A stretch of DNA of 64,000 nucleotides from Clostridium manihotivorum. Its GTDB lineage: Bacteria; Bacillota; Clostridia; Clostridiales; Clostridiaceae. The stretch covers positions 2,621,776 to 2,685,775 of the forward strand of contig NZ_CP025746.1 of the NCBI RefSeq assembly GCF_004015185.1, given 5' to 3'. This document shows positions 6,986-17,356 of this stretch, in pieces. The notes beneath the pieces were generated by a model. That model was not told the DNA's origin. It did no database searches and was given only the letters and a program-made list of their open reading frames with translations. Positions within the stretch are counted from its first letter, which is position 1, and the number at the start of each line of letters is the position of its first letter. A program made the translations under genes and the position numbers.

Positions 6986-9643
6986 ATGAAAATGAGAAAA
7001 TTAGTGATTGGGATATTGGCCCATGTAGATGCTGGGAAGACGACCTTATCAGAGGCGTTGCTTTATATGAGCGGTAAAATAGGAAAATTAGGAAGAGTTG
7101 ATAATAAGGATGCTTATTTAGATACTTACGAGCTGGAGAAGGAAAGAGGAATAACTATTTTCTCCAAGCAGGCGGTATTTGAAAATGCTGGCACTGAGAT
7201 AATGCTCCTTGATACCCCTGGACATGTAGATTTTTCAGCGGAAATGGAGAGAACATTAAAAGTACTTGATTATGCAATTTTAGTTGTAAGTGGTGCTGAT
7301 GGAATTCAGGGACATACAAAAACCTTATGGAGACTTTTGGAGCTGTACAATATTCCTGTTTTTATCTTTGTTAATAAGATGGATCAGTACGGAACAGATA
7401 AGGCCAGCTTAATCAAAGAACTTAAAAGTCAATTAAGTGATGGATGTATTGAGTTTGATAAGGTAAAAACAGAAAAGTTTTACGATGAACTGGCTATGTG
7501 TGGCGAAAGCATGATGGAAGCCTTTTTGGAAAATGGGGAAATTGAAACTCCACAAATAAAGAAAGCTGTTAGTGAGAGAAGAGTATTTCCTTGCATTTTT
7601 GGATCGGCCTTAAAGCTTACTGGCGTGGAGGAGTTGCTGAAGTGCATAGCTGAATATGTGACTTTACCTTCTTATCCAAAGGAATTTGCAGCTAAAATAT
7701 TCAAGGTTACAAGAGATGATCAAGGAAATCGTCTCACTCATATGAAAATTACCGGTGGGAAATTAAAGGTAAGGGATATACTTAAAGGCAGTGAATGGGA
7801 AGAAAAAGTCAATCAGATTCGTATCTATTCTGGTCAGAAGTTTGAAGCGGTGAATGAGATAGAGGCGGGAGCAGTATGTGCGGTGACAGGACTTAGTAAA
7901 TCCATGCCAGGAGAAGGTCTTGGAATAGAAGAAGCCTCTGGTGCTCCAATCTTAGAACCAGTACTTTCCTATCAGATGATACTTCCAGAGGACTGCGACC
8001 CAAGGGTTATGCTACCGAAGCTTCGACAGATTGAAGAAGAAGACCCTGAGCTTCATATTGTATGGGATGAGGAACTTCAGGAAATCCAGGTTAGAATCAT
8101 GGGTGAAGTTCAGATAGAAATACTTCAAAGCTTGATAAAGAATCGTTTTGGAGTTGAGGTGGCCTTCGATACTGGAGGCATAATATATAAAGAAACGATA
8201 AAGAATGTTGTTGAGGGAGTAGGACACTTTGAGCCACTAAGGCATTATGCAGAGGTACATCTCCTATTAGAACCAGGTGAAATAGGAAGTGGTCTAAAGT
8301 TTCAAACAAAATGTAGTGAAGACATTCTTGGAGGAAGCTGGCAAAGACTTGTCTTACATCATCTTGAAGAGAAAATTCATAAAGGAGTACTCACAGGTTC
8401 AGAGATTACAGATATGACCATTACCTTGGTTGCAGGTAGATCACACAATAAGCACACAGAAGGTGGAGACTTTAGAGAAGCTACCTGGCGTGCCTTACGT
8501 CAAGGTCTTATGGAAGCAGAATCTGTTTTGTTAGAGCCTTATTATTCCTTCCAGCTGGAACTTCCTGAAAAGTTAGTGGGAAGAGCTATGATAGATATAG
8601 ATAAAATGAATGGTACTTGTGAAGTATCTCATTCCGATGGTGAAAATGCAGTTATTGTAGGCAGTGCACCTGTAAGTAGCATGAGAAACTACCAAAGGGA
8701 GGTCGTTGCCTACACCAAGGGACATGGCAGGTTATTTCTAAGTCAAAAAGGCTATGAGCCTTGCAAAAATACCGATGAAGTGGTAAATCGTATTGGTTAT
8801 GATCCAACAAGAGATATAGCCAATCCTACTAGCTCAGTATTCTGTGCACATGGTTCAGGTTTTGTTGTTGAGTGGTATGAAGTAAAGGACTATATGCACT
8901 TGGAAAGCTATCTTAAGGAAAAGATAGAGGTATCAAATGAAGTGCCACAAAACCAAGTAACCTATACAGAAGAAAGATTTATAAGCACAGATGAGATTGA
9001 TCAGATTATAAATAAAACCTTTTACTCTAACCAAGGAAAAAAATCAATCTGGAAAAGAGGCAGAACAGCAGCTGAAAGCTACTATAAACCATCAAACGTC
9101 ACTAGTGATAGTTGGCAGGAGACAATTAGGGAGAATTACCTGCTTGTGGATGGCTACAACATTATACATGCCTGGCCAGAACTAGAAGCTATGATAAATG
9201 ACAACATGGATGGGGCCAGAATGAAATTGATTGATATCCTGAGCAATTATCAGGGTATTAAAAAATGTAACATCATTTTAGTCTTCGATGCTTATAAGGT
9301 TCAAGGACATGTGGAAGAAATGATTGATTACCATAATATCCACGTAGTTTATACTAAAGAAGCGCAAACTGCAGATCAGTATATCGAAAAATTTGCCCAT
9401 GATAATAATGCAAAATACAGTATAGTGGTTGCAACCTCCGATGGTTTGCAGCAAATGATTGTCCGTGGAAGAGGAAGTCTGCTTTTATCAGCTAGGGAAC
9501 TTAAGCTTGAAATCGAAGCAACTAACGCGGCTATGAAGCAGGAACAGCAGGTCATGGAGAAAACTGATCGTAACTTTTTAGTTGATACCTTATCAAACGA
9601 ATCAAAGCAAAAAATGAAGGATTTATTTAAAGAAGAACAGTAA
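6986..9643 (+). CDS. TetM/EF-G-like translational GTPase fused to a NYN (YacP/Rae1-type) domain
   Basis: 885 residues from ATG 6986 (AAAGG five bases upstream; an in-frame TTG at 6983 is also possible). Residues 1-about 650 are a ribosomal-protection-type GTPase with all G motifs: AHVDAGKT (12-19), DTPGH (76-80), NKMD (130-133). After a linker (about 655-715), residues 718-850 form a NYN/PIN-like RNase domain: LVDGYNIIHAW, ILVFDAY, YTKEAQTADQYIE and ATSDG carry the acidic residues. TetM/TetO proteins are about 640 residues and lack this tail. In Bacillus subtilis the stand-alone YacP (Rae1) is a ribosome-dependent endonuclease, so a factor that carries an RNase to the ribosome is plausible. 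Tetracycline resistance is possible but not shown. Confidence 0.9.
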   Translation: MKMRKLVIGILAHVDAGKTTLSEALLYMSGKIGKLGRVDNKDAYLDTYELEKERGITIFSKQAVFENAGTEIMLLDTPGHVDFSAEMERTLKVLDYAILVVSGADGIQGHTKTLWRLLELYNIPVFIFVNKMDQYGTDKASLIKELKSQLSDGCIEFDKVKTEKFYDELAMCGESMMEAFLENGEIETPQIKKAVSERRVFPCIFGSALKLTGVEELLKCIAEYVTLPSYPKEFAAKIFKVTRDDQGNRLTHMKITGGKLKVRDILKGSEWEEKVNQIRIYSGQKFEAVNEIEAGAVCAVTGLSKSMPGEGLGIEEASGAPILEPVLSYQMILPEDCDPRVMLPKLRQIEEEDPELHIVWDEELQEIQVRIMGEVQIEILQSLIKNRFGVEVAFDTGGIIYKETIKNVVEGVGHFEPLRHYAEVHLLLEPGEIGSGLKFQTKCSEDILGGSWQRLVLHHLEEKIHKGVLTGSEITDMTITLVAGRSHNKHTEGGDFREATWRALRQGLMEAESVLLEPYYSFQLELPEKLVGRAMIDIDKMNGTCEVSHSDGENAVIVGSAPVSSMRNYQREVVAYTKGHGRLFLSQKGYEPCKNTDEVVNRIGYDPTRDIANPTSSVFCAHGSGFVVEWYEVKDYMHLESYLKEKIEVSNEVPQNQVTYTEERFISTDEIDQIINKTFYSNQGKKSIWKRGRTAAESYYKPSNVTSDSWQETIRENYLLVDGYNIIHAWPELEAMINDNMDGARMKLIDILSNYQGIKKCNIILVFDAYKVQGHVEEMIDYHNIHVVYTKEAQTADQYIEKFAHDNNAKYSIVVATSDGLQQMIVRGRGSLLLSARELKLEIEATNAAMKQEQQVMEKTDRNFLVDTLSNESKQKMKDLFKEEQ

Positions 9644-9662
9644 AATAGGAAATTAAAGGACA

Positions 9663-9750
9663 TACCACTTCAATACGAAATCTATTTTCAAAACGACAAT
9701 TGCTTCAAAGAGCAGGTTTTAAAATATAGTTTTTAGTATGAAGTGGTACA
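9663..9750 (+). repeat. Family B palindromic repeat, well preserved
   Basis: TACCACTTCAATACGAAATC on the left mirrors GTATGAAGTGGTA on the right. Inner arms are CTATTTTCAAAAC and GTTTTAAAATATAG. It lies between the GTPase-NYN gene and the flavodoxin gene and may act as a transcript end. Confidence 0.8.
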
Positions 9751-9780
9751 TTTATATATAGAAGAAAGGAAATATAATAT

Positions 9781-10266
9781 ATGGGTAATACATTGGTTGT
9801 ATATTATTCACTTTTTCAAAATACTAAGAAATTAGCTGAAGAAATATCGAAGCAGACTGGAGGCAGTATAAGAGAATTAATTCCTGAAAAGCCATATTCC
9901 TTTGACTATAATACTGCTGCAAAAGAAGTAAGAAATGAAATATCTAGAGGCTTTTGTCCTAAATTAATATCTGGTAATGAATCAATAGAAGAATATGACA
10001 CTATATTTATAGGTTCTCCTAACTGGTTTAAAACAGTAGCACCACCAGTGATGAGTTTTCTTAGAAAGCATAACTTTTCAGGCAAAACTATAATTCCATT
10101 TTGTACTCATGGAGGCGGTGGCTTTGGGCATATTGAAAATGATATTGCTAAGGAGTGTACAGAAGCCACAATACTTTCTGGCATTGCAGTAAATGGAATT
10201 GCACAAACAGAAGAAATTGCAAATTTGCTTAAAGAAATTGGGGTAAACTCCAATTTTGAAAAATAA
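9781..10266 (+). CDS. Flavodoxin
   Basis: 161 residues. The N-terminus MGNTLVVYYSLFQNTKKLAE fits the FMN phosphate-binding loop after strand 1, and IGSPNWFKTVAPPVMSFL plus FCTHGGGGFGH are the second and third FMN-contact loops of the short-chain flavodoxin family (flavodoxin_4 type). It would carry electrons in the cytoplasm; partners cannot be inferred here. GAAAGGAAA precedes ATG 9781. The next gene starts 21 nt after its stop and is likely co-transcribed. Confidence 0.9.
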   Translation: MGNTLVVYYSLFQNTKKLAEEISKQTGGSIRELIPEKPYSFDYNTAAKEVRNEISRGFCPKLISGNESIEEYDTIFIGSPNWFKTVAPPVMSFLRKHNFSGKTIIPFCTHGGGGFGHIENDIAKECTEATILSGIAVNGIAQTEEIANLLKEIGVNSNFEK

Positions 10267-10287
10267 ACTTGAAAAGAGGTAGAAACT

Positions 10288-10659
10288 ATGGAAGACAAAC
10301 ATAAAGAAATATCAAAAGCTTTTCTTCAAGGAGTTATAACTGGAAAAGTACGTGAGGTCTATGATTTGTATACATTGCCTAGTTTTAAGCATCATAACGG
10401 ATTTTTTAATGGTGATAGAGAGTCACTTCTACAAGCCATGATACAAAGTAATGAAATGTTCCCAAACAAAAAGCTGACTATAAAGCTTGCAGTTTCTGAG
10501 CCGCCATATGTTACTTTACTTTCCCATGTTCAGATTTCAGAAGCTAAAGAGGCAGCGGTGGTACATATGTACAGATTTGAGGGAGAAAAGATAGCTGAGA
10601 TGTGGGATATATCTCAAGAGATACCTCAGGATTCTCCTAATGAAAATGGGATGTTTTAA
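10288..10659 (+). CDS. NTF2-like (SnoaL-type) protein
   Basis: 123 residues: an N-terminal helix (KEISKAFLQGVITGKVREVYDLYT), then FKHHNG, a block of beta strands and EMWDISQEIP near the end. This pattern, especially HHN followed later by IAEMWD, is typical of NTF2-like SnoaL/polyketide-cyclase-fold proteins. Such proteins range from isomerases to binding proteins; no substrate is suggested. It follows the flavodoxin gene by 21 nt with its own AAAGAGGT site, so a two-gene operon is likely. Confidence 0.75.
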   Translation: MEDKHKEISKAFLQGVITGKVREVYDLYTLPSFKHHNGFFNGDRESLLQAMIQSNEMFPNKKLTIKLAVSEPPYVTLLSHVQISEAKEAAVVHMYRFEGEKIAEMWDISQEIPQDSPNENGMF

Positions 10660-10666
10660 TAGAAAA

Positions 10667-10695
10667 TTTACATAAAAAGTTTGTAATGTTATAAT
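10667..10695 (+). promoter_or_regulatory. Sigma-A-type promoter for the RpiR-family regulator
   Basis: TTTACA, exactly 17 nt, then TATAAT, with the regulator ATG 38 nt downstream. A near-consensus vegetative promoter. Confidence 0.75.
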
Positions 10696-10732
10696 ATAGG
10701 AAAAAAACTTGTTTCAAAGATAGGAAGTAAAC

Positions 10733-11506
10733 ATGAAGTTAGAAGAATTAGTTAATAATAGTTTTGATAAGCTAAATGAAAATGACGTTCATATATGGAA
10801 ATATATAAGCAATAATAGGCGAAAGTGTTGTACTATGTCTATTGACGAGTTAGCGAAGAAATGTAACATTTCAAGAACCACAATTTCAAGATTTACTCAG
10901 AAGCTATCTTTGGCAGGGTTCGGAGAGTTTAAGGTAAGGTTAAAATTAGAGCTTGATGAGGATGACAATACTGAAGACAGTAGTGTAGAAGATGTTTATC
11001 AGGATTACTACAAAACAATAAAAGACATGAGAGAAAAAGATCTTTTTGAAGTATGTCGGATGATTTATAATGCAAAACATCTTTTTGTTTATGGAACTGG
11101 AACTGTGCAAGTTGCTGCAGCAAATGAGCTTAAAAGGCATTTTATAAATGTAAATAAATTTTTTGTTACCTTACATGGAGAGGCCGAAATGGATACGGTT
11201 CTAGAGACCGCTACAGATGAAGATTTGATTGTTATTATATCATTATCCGGTGAAAAAAAGTCGGCAGTAGAACATGCAAAAAAGATAAAGCTTAAGAATA
11301 TCCCTTCTATTTCTATTACAAAGCTATCAGACAACTCAATAGCTAGGTTATGTGATCAAAACTTATATATCATTACAAACCAGATAAAAATAAGAGATGT
11401 GGTTAATTTTGAAAATGTAGGACAGTACTTTATTCTGACTGAAATGTTATTTCTAAAGTATGTTACATACTTAACTAAATTAAGAAAAGAAAACACAGCA
11501 TTATAG
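10733..11506 (+). CDS. malR: MurR/RpiR-family transcriptional regulator, probable mal regulator
   Basis: 257 residues. Residues 1-75 are the RpiR-type helix-turn-helix (CTMSIDELAKKCNISRTTIS RFTQKL region), and residues about 100-235 are a SIS sugar-phosphate-binding domain (LFVYGTGTVQVAA; VIISLSGEKKSAVEHA). Members sense a phosphosugar and repress or activate sugar-PTS genes. It sits in the same orientation about 890 bases upstream of an alpha-glucoside PTS gene and a GH4 enzyme gene, an arrangement like the mal genes I recall from Clostridium and Fusobacterium. The gene name is therefore an inference from context. Confidence 0.85.
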   Translation: MKLEELVNNSFDKLNENDVHIWKYISNNRRKCCTMSIDELAKKCNISRTTISRFTQKLSLAGFGEFKVRLKLELDEDDNTEDSSVEDVYQDYYKTIKDMREKDLFEVCRMIYNAKHLFVYGTGTVQVAAANELKRHFINVNKFFVTLHGEAEMDTVLETATDEDLIVIISLSGEKKSAVEHAKKIKLKNIPSISITKLSDNSIARLCDQNLYIITNQIKIRDVVNFENVGQYFILTEMLFLKYVTYLTKLRKENTAL

Positions 11507-11561
11507 ATAAATATAGAGAAAAAATATGATTCAAAGCAGGTAGTTATAAATTTTTTAGAAG

Positions 11562-11652
11562 CCTTGGGTATAGGAAACAACTCGTTTCTTAAGTCTAGGG
11601 CTTTTTCTATGTCTAGGGTTCCATAAATCAATAGTTGAAGTTGATTCCCTAT
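11562..11652 (-). repeat. Family A repeat, degenerate and reversed
   Basis: On the minus strand it starts CTATAGGGAATCAACTTCAA followed by CTATTGATTTATG, an almost exact family A left edge, and ends GTTTCCTATA. The centre is unrelated. It is the only copy I see in the opposite orientation. Confidence 0.55.
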
Positions 11653-11857
11653 AGTATATTTTGTAGATAAAATCCTTGACAGTAATGCAATTCTTAACAA
11701 TAAATAAGAGCTTAAGAGACCTGTGAGGCTGCACAAATTATGTGAGAACAACTTAAAAATGTACATAGGAATTAAATGCCCTAAAGTCATTGAAAAGGTT
11801 TTTATCAATTGATACTATAAACTCATACAGGATATCTTGATATAAATATGGATACCT

Positions 11858-11980
11858 TCAGTCAGAAATCTATATTTTGATTTTAAAGATTTAAGCAATA
11901 TGTCTGTTCAGAGCTGATCTTGGTTCTGAGAAGAGCATTTGAAAATATAGATTCTAGAATGAAGTGGTACATCTATATGT
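11858..11980 (+). repeat. Family B palindromic repeat, expanded
   Basis: GAAATCTATATTTTGATTTT on the left and GAAAATATAGATTCTAGAAT then GAAGTGGTACATC on the right, with a longer centre than usual (TCTGTTCAGAGCTGATC). Confidence 0.6.
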
Positions 11981-12039
11981 AAAGTATTAAAAACATAACA
12001 AGTCTTCAAACCTTCTACATTAAATATTCTAACCAATGA

Positions 12040-12345
12040 TAACTCAAAAATAGATCTTAGCAGAAGAACGTAGAAAAACAAACTAACAAAAGAATGCAGC
12101 AAGATAGTGAAGGAAAAAATCTCAATAAAAGTACAGTAAGACAACGCAATAAAATAATGTAGAAAAAGATTATAACAAAAGTATGCAACAAAAATTCCAA
12201 CAGATTAACTCAACAAAACAACACAACAAAGTAATGAAGCAACTAAGTAAAAGTGTATAGCATAAAAATTCAACAAAGAAATGGAGCAAGAGAGCCAAGC
12301 ATAAAAAAGCAGTAATAAGAACCAAGTAGGGAAGTAAAATCTTCA
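12040..12345 (+). repeat. CAA-rich, T-poor quasi-repetitive leader tract
   Basis: Roughly 300 bases dominated by AACAAA, GCAAC and AAAATTCAACAA words with loose 15-30 base periodicity (ACAAAAGTATGCAAC; ACAAAGTAATGAAGCAAC). It ends about 35 bases before the EIICB ribosome binding site. RNA of this composition would be largely unstructured. It yields only F/L-rich shadow frames on the other strand. Confidence 0.55.
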
Positions 12346-12393
12346 TGTGTGGCAATGGTAATTGATAATTAATTTTGAGGAGGTTATAAAAAA

Positions 12394-13989
12394 ATGATGC
12401 AAAAAATTCAGCGCTTTGGTGCTGCTATGTTTGTTCCAGTTTTATTCTTCGCTTTCTATGGTATGGTAGTTGGCTTTTCTATTTTGTTTACCAATGCAGA
12501 TATTATGGGCCCAATAGCAGCCAAAGGCACAGCGTGGTATAGCTTTTGGTATGTAGTTCAACAAGGTGGGTGGACAGTGTTTAATCAATTGCCATTACTG
12601 TTTGTAGTTGGATTGCCAATTGCATTAGCTAAAAAAGCTCAAGCTCGAGCTTGTCTAGAAGCTTTATTAATATATTTGACCTTTAACTATTTTATTAATG
12701 CTATTCTTACTCTTTCAGGTTCAAGCTTTGGTGTCAATTTTGACTTAGCCCCTGGAGTAACGAATGGTGTATCAAGTGGACTTGCAATGATTGCAGGGAT
12801 AAAGACTCTTGATACTGGAATGATAGGTGCAATATTAATTGCAGGAATAGCTGTATATTTACATGGAAAGTTTTTCGAAAAGAGGTTACCTGCTTACTTA
12901 GGAATTTTTCAAGGCTCAGTTTTTGTAGCAATGATAGGATTCTTAGTAATGCTTCCTACTGCTTTATTAATGTGCTTAGTTTGGCCAAAGGTTCAAGGTG
13001 GCATAGGAGCACTGCAAGGCTTTTTAGCTTCCTCTGGAGTTATAGGGGTTTGGATATACACCTTCTTAGAACGTATTTTGATTCCAACAGGTTTGCACCA
13101 CTTCATTTATGGACCATTTATTTTTGGACCAGCAGTAGTACCAGATGGAATTGCTTCTTACTGGCCAAAGCATTTATCAGATTTTGCAACAAGTGCACAT
13201 TCTTTAAAGCAGATGTTCCCAGCAGGTGGTTTTGCGCTTCATGGCTCCTCTAAGATATTTGGCTGTGCAGGTATAGCTTTAGCTATTTATTCAACTTCTA
13301 AGCCTGAAAAGAAAAAAGTTGTAGCGGGATTACTTATACCTGCAACAATAACCGCTATTGTGGCTGGGATTACTGAACCACTTGAATTTACCTTCCTATT
13401 TATAGCTCCTGCATTATTTGCTGTACATGCTGTTTTAGCTGCAACCTTAGCTGCTACTGAATATTCCTTTGGAGTGGTAGGTAACTTTGGAGGAGGACTA
13501 ATAGATTGGTTTGCGCAAAATTGGCTTCCATTATTTAAATATCACCCAGGTACTTATATAACTCAGGTAATAATAGGTTTATGTTTTACAGGAATATATT
13601 TCTTAGTATTTCGGTTCTTAATATTAAAATTCAACTTTGCAACCCCAGGACGTGAACCAGAGGACGAAGAGGCAAAACTTTATACAAAAGCTGATTATAA
13701 AGCCAAAAAGGGTGCTGATGGAGAAACTAAGAAGGAAGCAAAAAAAGAAAGTCAAGCTGTGCAATTTCTACAAGCCTTAGGCGGAAGTGAAAATATAGCT
13801 GATGTCACCAATTGTGCCACTAGATTGCGTATAACTGTAAATGATGAAAATAAATTATCACCAGACAGTGTGTTTAAAAGTGCTGGAGCTCATGGGGTTG
13901 TGAGAAATGGAAAGGCTATTCAAGTAATAGTTGGACTGTCAGTCCCTCAGGTTAGAGAAGAATTTGAAAGCTTACTTTTAAAATCATAA
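12394..13989 (+). CDS. malP: PTS alpha-glucoside (maltose-type) transporter, EIICB
   Basis: 531 residues. Residues 1-about 420 form the EIIC membrane channel of the glucose/alpha-glucoside superfamily with about ten hydrophobic segments and the GITEPLEFTFLF signature. A charged linker (about 425-455) leads to an EIIB domain whose phospho-cysteine is Cys474 in DVTNCATRLRI. It imports and phosphorylates an alpha-glucoside such as maltose, using an EIIA encoded elsewhere. GAGGAGG lies 10 nt upstream of ATG 12394 (a second ATG follows at once). The 6-phospho-alpha-glucosidase gene follows 87 nt later and should share its transcript. Confidence 0.9.
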   Translation: MMQKIQRFGAAMFVPVLFFAFYGMVVGFSILFTNADIMGPIAAKGTAWYSFWYVVQQGGWTVFNQLPLLFVVGLPIALAKKAQARACLEALLIYLTFNYFINAILTLSGSSFGVNFDLAPGVTNGVSSGLAMIAGIKTLDTGMIGAILIAGIAVYLHGKFFEKRLPAYLGIFQGSVFVAMIGFLVMLPTALLMCLVWPKVQGGIGALQGFLASSGVIGVWIYTFLERILIPTGLHHFIYGPFIFGPAVVPDGIASYWPKHLSDFATSAHSLKQMFPAGGFALHGSSKIFGCAGIALAIYSTSKPEKKKVVAGLLIPATITAIVAGITEPLEFTFLFIAPALFAVHAVLAATLAATEYSFGVVGNFGGGLIDWFAQNWLPLFKYHPGTYITQVIIGLCFTGIYFLVFRFLILKFNFATPGREPEDEEAKLYTKADYKAKKGADGETKKEAKKESQAVQFLQALGGSENIADVTNCATRLRITVNDENKLSPDSVFKSAGAHGVVRNGKAIQVIVGLSVPQVREEFESLLLKS

Positions 13990-14064
13990 GCCAACAATTG
14001 AGCTTAAAATTAACTTTTAGTGAATAGAGTATTTGAATTATTAATAAAAAATTAAATGATTTGA

Positions 14065-15402
<1,338 letters not shown>

Positions 15403-15406
15403 AAAT

Positions 15407-15443
15407 AAAAGCAATTTGGGATTACCAAATTGCTTTTATTTTT
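15407..15443 (+). terminator. Strong terminator of the mal operon
   Basis: AAAAGCAATTTGG / CCAAATTGCTTTT, 13 bp perfect with a 5-nt loop, followed by a T-rich tract. It sits five bases past the malH stop. Confidence 0.95.
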
Positions 15444-15620
15444 ACTGTCTAGGAAGAAATAAAATTTTTTGCTAGCTAAACTTAATAATTTTAAGGATTT
15501 ATAATAGATATATAGTATAAACACCAAAAAAGAAATTTATTGGACTACCATATTTTCAGCATACATAATCGAAAGGGCTGATGGGGAAAAATTTCACTTA
15601 AGAAGATATTTTAAGCGAAT

Positions 15621-17354
15621 TTATGATACTTCTTCACTAACATAATCATTAGAATTGGTTACTGAATATAATGAATAGAAGAAGCCTTTCTTATCAAGAA
15701 GTTCATCAAAGCTGCCTTGTTCTATAACTTCTCCCTTATTCATTACTATGATTTGATCGTAATTGGTCAATATATCAGCATACAACTTATGAGTGATGAT
15801 TATTCTAGTTAAATCTTTTATTTTTAAGATAGCATCTTCAACTTGACGAGAAGTTTCATTGTCCAAGGCAGCAGTAGCTTCATCCATTATAAGAATTGGA
15901 GTACCACGTACTAGGCAACGAGCTATGGAAATACGCTGCTTTTCACCACCAGATAGATTAACTCCGTTTTCACCACACTTATAATCTATTCCTTTTTCAT
16001 CAATTAATTTAGATAGACCGGCACAGGATACAGCGTAGTCTATACTTTCTCTATCAAAGTCTCTAAAGAGAGTGATATTTTCAGCAATGCTGTTATTGAA
16101 TACAAATACATTCTGTTGGATCATAGAAACCATATCATATAAGCTGTCCACTGAAATATCTCGCAATTCATGACCATCAATTTCGATAGCGCCTTCATAG
16201 CTGTTGTGGTAACCAAGCAGTAGATTTAGTAAGGTTGACTTACCACTTCCGCTGCTACCTACTATGGCATAGCTTTTATTCTTTTCAAACTTCACATTGA
16301 TGTTTTTCAATGTTTGAGTGTTTTCAGTATATCCAAAGGAAACATTTTTATAAGCAATTGAATTACTAAAAGAAGGTAATGTAATGGTTCCGCTAGTAGT
16401 ATTAGATGCTTCTGCAATAGTTTCAATCTTTTTAATTAAGCCTTCTGCGGCTCTTCTGTTTGCAAGGGCAGGACCAATAGCGTTTATTGGTCCTAAAACA
16501 TAATTTAGCAACTGAATGAAGGCTACAACAACTCCGACTGTAATTGCTCCAGTTATTGCTAAGTACACGCCTAAGCCGAATATAGTTAGTTCAACCACAA
16601 GTCCTGCCAGTGAATTGAGAATTTCAATGTTATTTGTTACATCCCTACGTGTCTTCTTGGTTTGCTCTAGCTCATCATTTTTACTTACAAAAATATGGAA
16701 AATATCTTTATCGGCCTTAAAGCTCTTAATTACAGGGAAACCTGTCAATAGATCCTTAACAAGAGCTACAAAAGCTGCATTCTTATCTGATACTTTAACT
16801 TCAGCAGTTGTAAGTCTATTGCCGAGAATAGCATTTACTAAGATAGGAAGTGTGCTGGTAGCTAAAGTAACTAAAAGCATCTTCCAATTATAGTAAGCCA
16901 TAGCAGCAAGACCGCCTATAAATAAGGAACATTGTAATACTAGATTTATATTACCCACAAGATAGTTCTGTTCAATGGAAGTTAAATCATTACTAAAGGC
17001 TGAAATATAAGTGCTTGAAGCCTCCTTATTAAAGGAATTGATATTCTTGTCTAATATTTTCTGAAAAACTTTATTTTTATATTGATTAAGCGCTCTTTTT
17101 ATATAGCGGTTTATAAATATTTTCCGCAATATGGATGCAAGAATTGTTGATCCCATAACAATTCCAGCAAGGGTCAAGTCCCTCCAAAACTCTGTGATAT
17201 CTCCTTTACGAGCTACATCAATTAATATCTCAAGGATAAAGGCAATTGCAATTTGAAGTGCTGCATTTGCAATAACCACCAATATTGACATGAAATAATT
17301 AAGATGATTGTTTTTATAAAACTCTTTTTTATAGCTTACCTCTGTATTTGCCAT
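15621..17354 (-). CDS. ABC exporter, fused membrane and ATPase domains
   Basis: 577 residues. Residues about 15-310 are a six-helix type I exporter domain; 335-560 are the ATPase: Walker A GSSGSGKSTL, signature NLSGGEKQRIS, Walker B PILIMDEATAALD, H-loop ITHKL. It works as a homo- or heterodimer to export lipid, drug or peptide. No peptidase domain is present. The start lies 2 nt after the stop of a MerR regulator gene on the same strand, so both share one transcript and the regulator probably controls this exporter in response to its substrate. No second half-transporter is adjacent, which favours a homodimer. Confidence 0.93.
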   Translation of the reverse strand: MANTEVSYKKEFYKNNHLNYFMSILVVIANAALQIAIAFILEILIDVARKGDITEFWRDLTLAGIVMGSTILASILRKIFINRYIKRALNQYKNKVFQKILDKNINSFNKEASSTYISAFSNDLTSIEQNYLVGNINLVLQCSLFIGGLAAMAYYNWKMLLVTLATSTLPILVNAILGNRLTTAEVKVSDKNAAFVALVKDLLTGFPVIKSFKADKDIFHIFVSKNDELEQTKKTRRDVTNNIEILNSLAGLVVELTIFGLGVYLAITGAITVGVVVAFIQLLNYVLGPINAIGPALANRRAAEGLIKKIETIAEASNTTSGTITLPSFSNSIAYKNVSFGYTENTQTLKNINVKFEKNKSYAIVGSSGSGKSTLLNLLLGYHNSYEGAIEIDGHELRDISVDSLYDMVSMIQQNVFVFNNSIAENITLFRDFDRESIDYAVSCAGLSKLIDEKGIDYKCGENGVNLSGGEKQRISIARCLVRGTPILIMDEATAALDNETSRQVEDAILKIKDLTRIIITHKLYADILTNYDQIIVMNKGEVIEQGSFDELLDKKGFFYSLYSVTNSNDYVSEEVS

Positions 17355-17356
17355 AA

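Larger units (their letters stand above)
11507..12393. other. Long upstream region of the mal operon
   Basis: About 890 bases without a gene. It contains a degenerate family A copy in reverse orientation (about 11562-11652), a family B repeat (11858-11980) and a CAA-rich, T-poor tract (12040-12345). I saw no clear catabolite-response element. Confidence 0.65.

Noticed and set aside
6986..9643. Calling the GTPase a tetracycline-resistance gene
   Set aside because: The GTPase resembles TetM-type proteins but has an extra RNase-like domain and no resistance evidence; kept as a translational GTPase.
11908..12355. Minus-strand F/L-rich frames resembling membrane proteins
   Set aside because: They are the complement of the CAA-rich leader tract, which automatically yields F/L/C-rich peptides; no ribosome sites.
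15621..17354. Bacteriocin exporter with peptidase domain
   Set aside because: The protein begins directly with membrane segments; there is no N-terminal C39 peptidase and no precursor peptide gene nearby.
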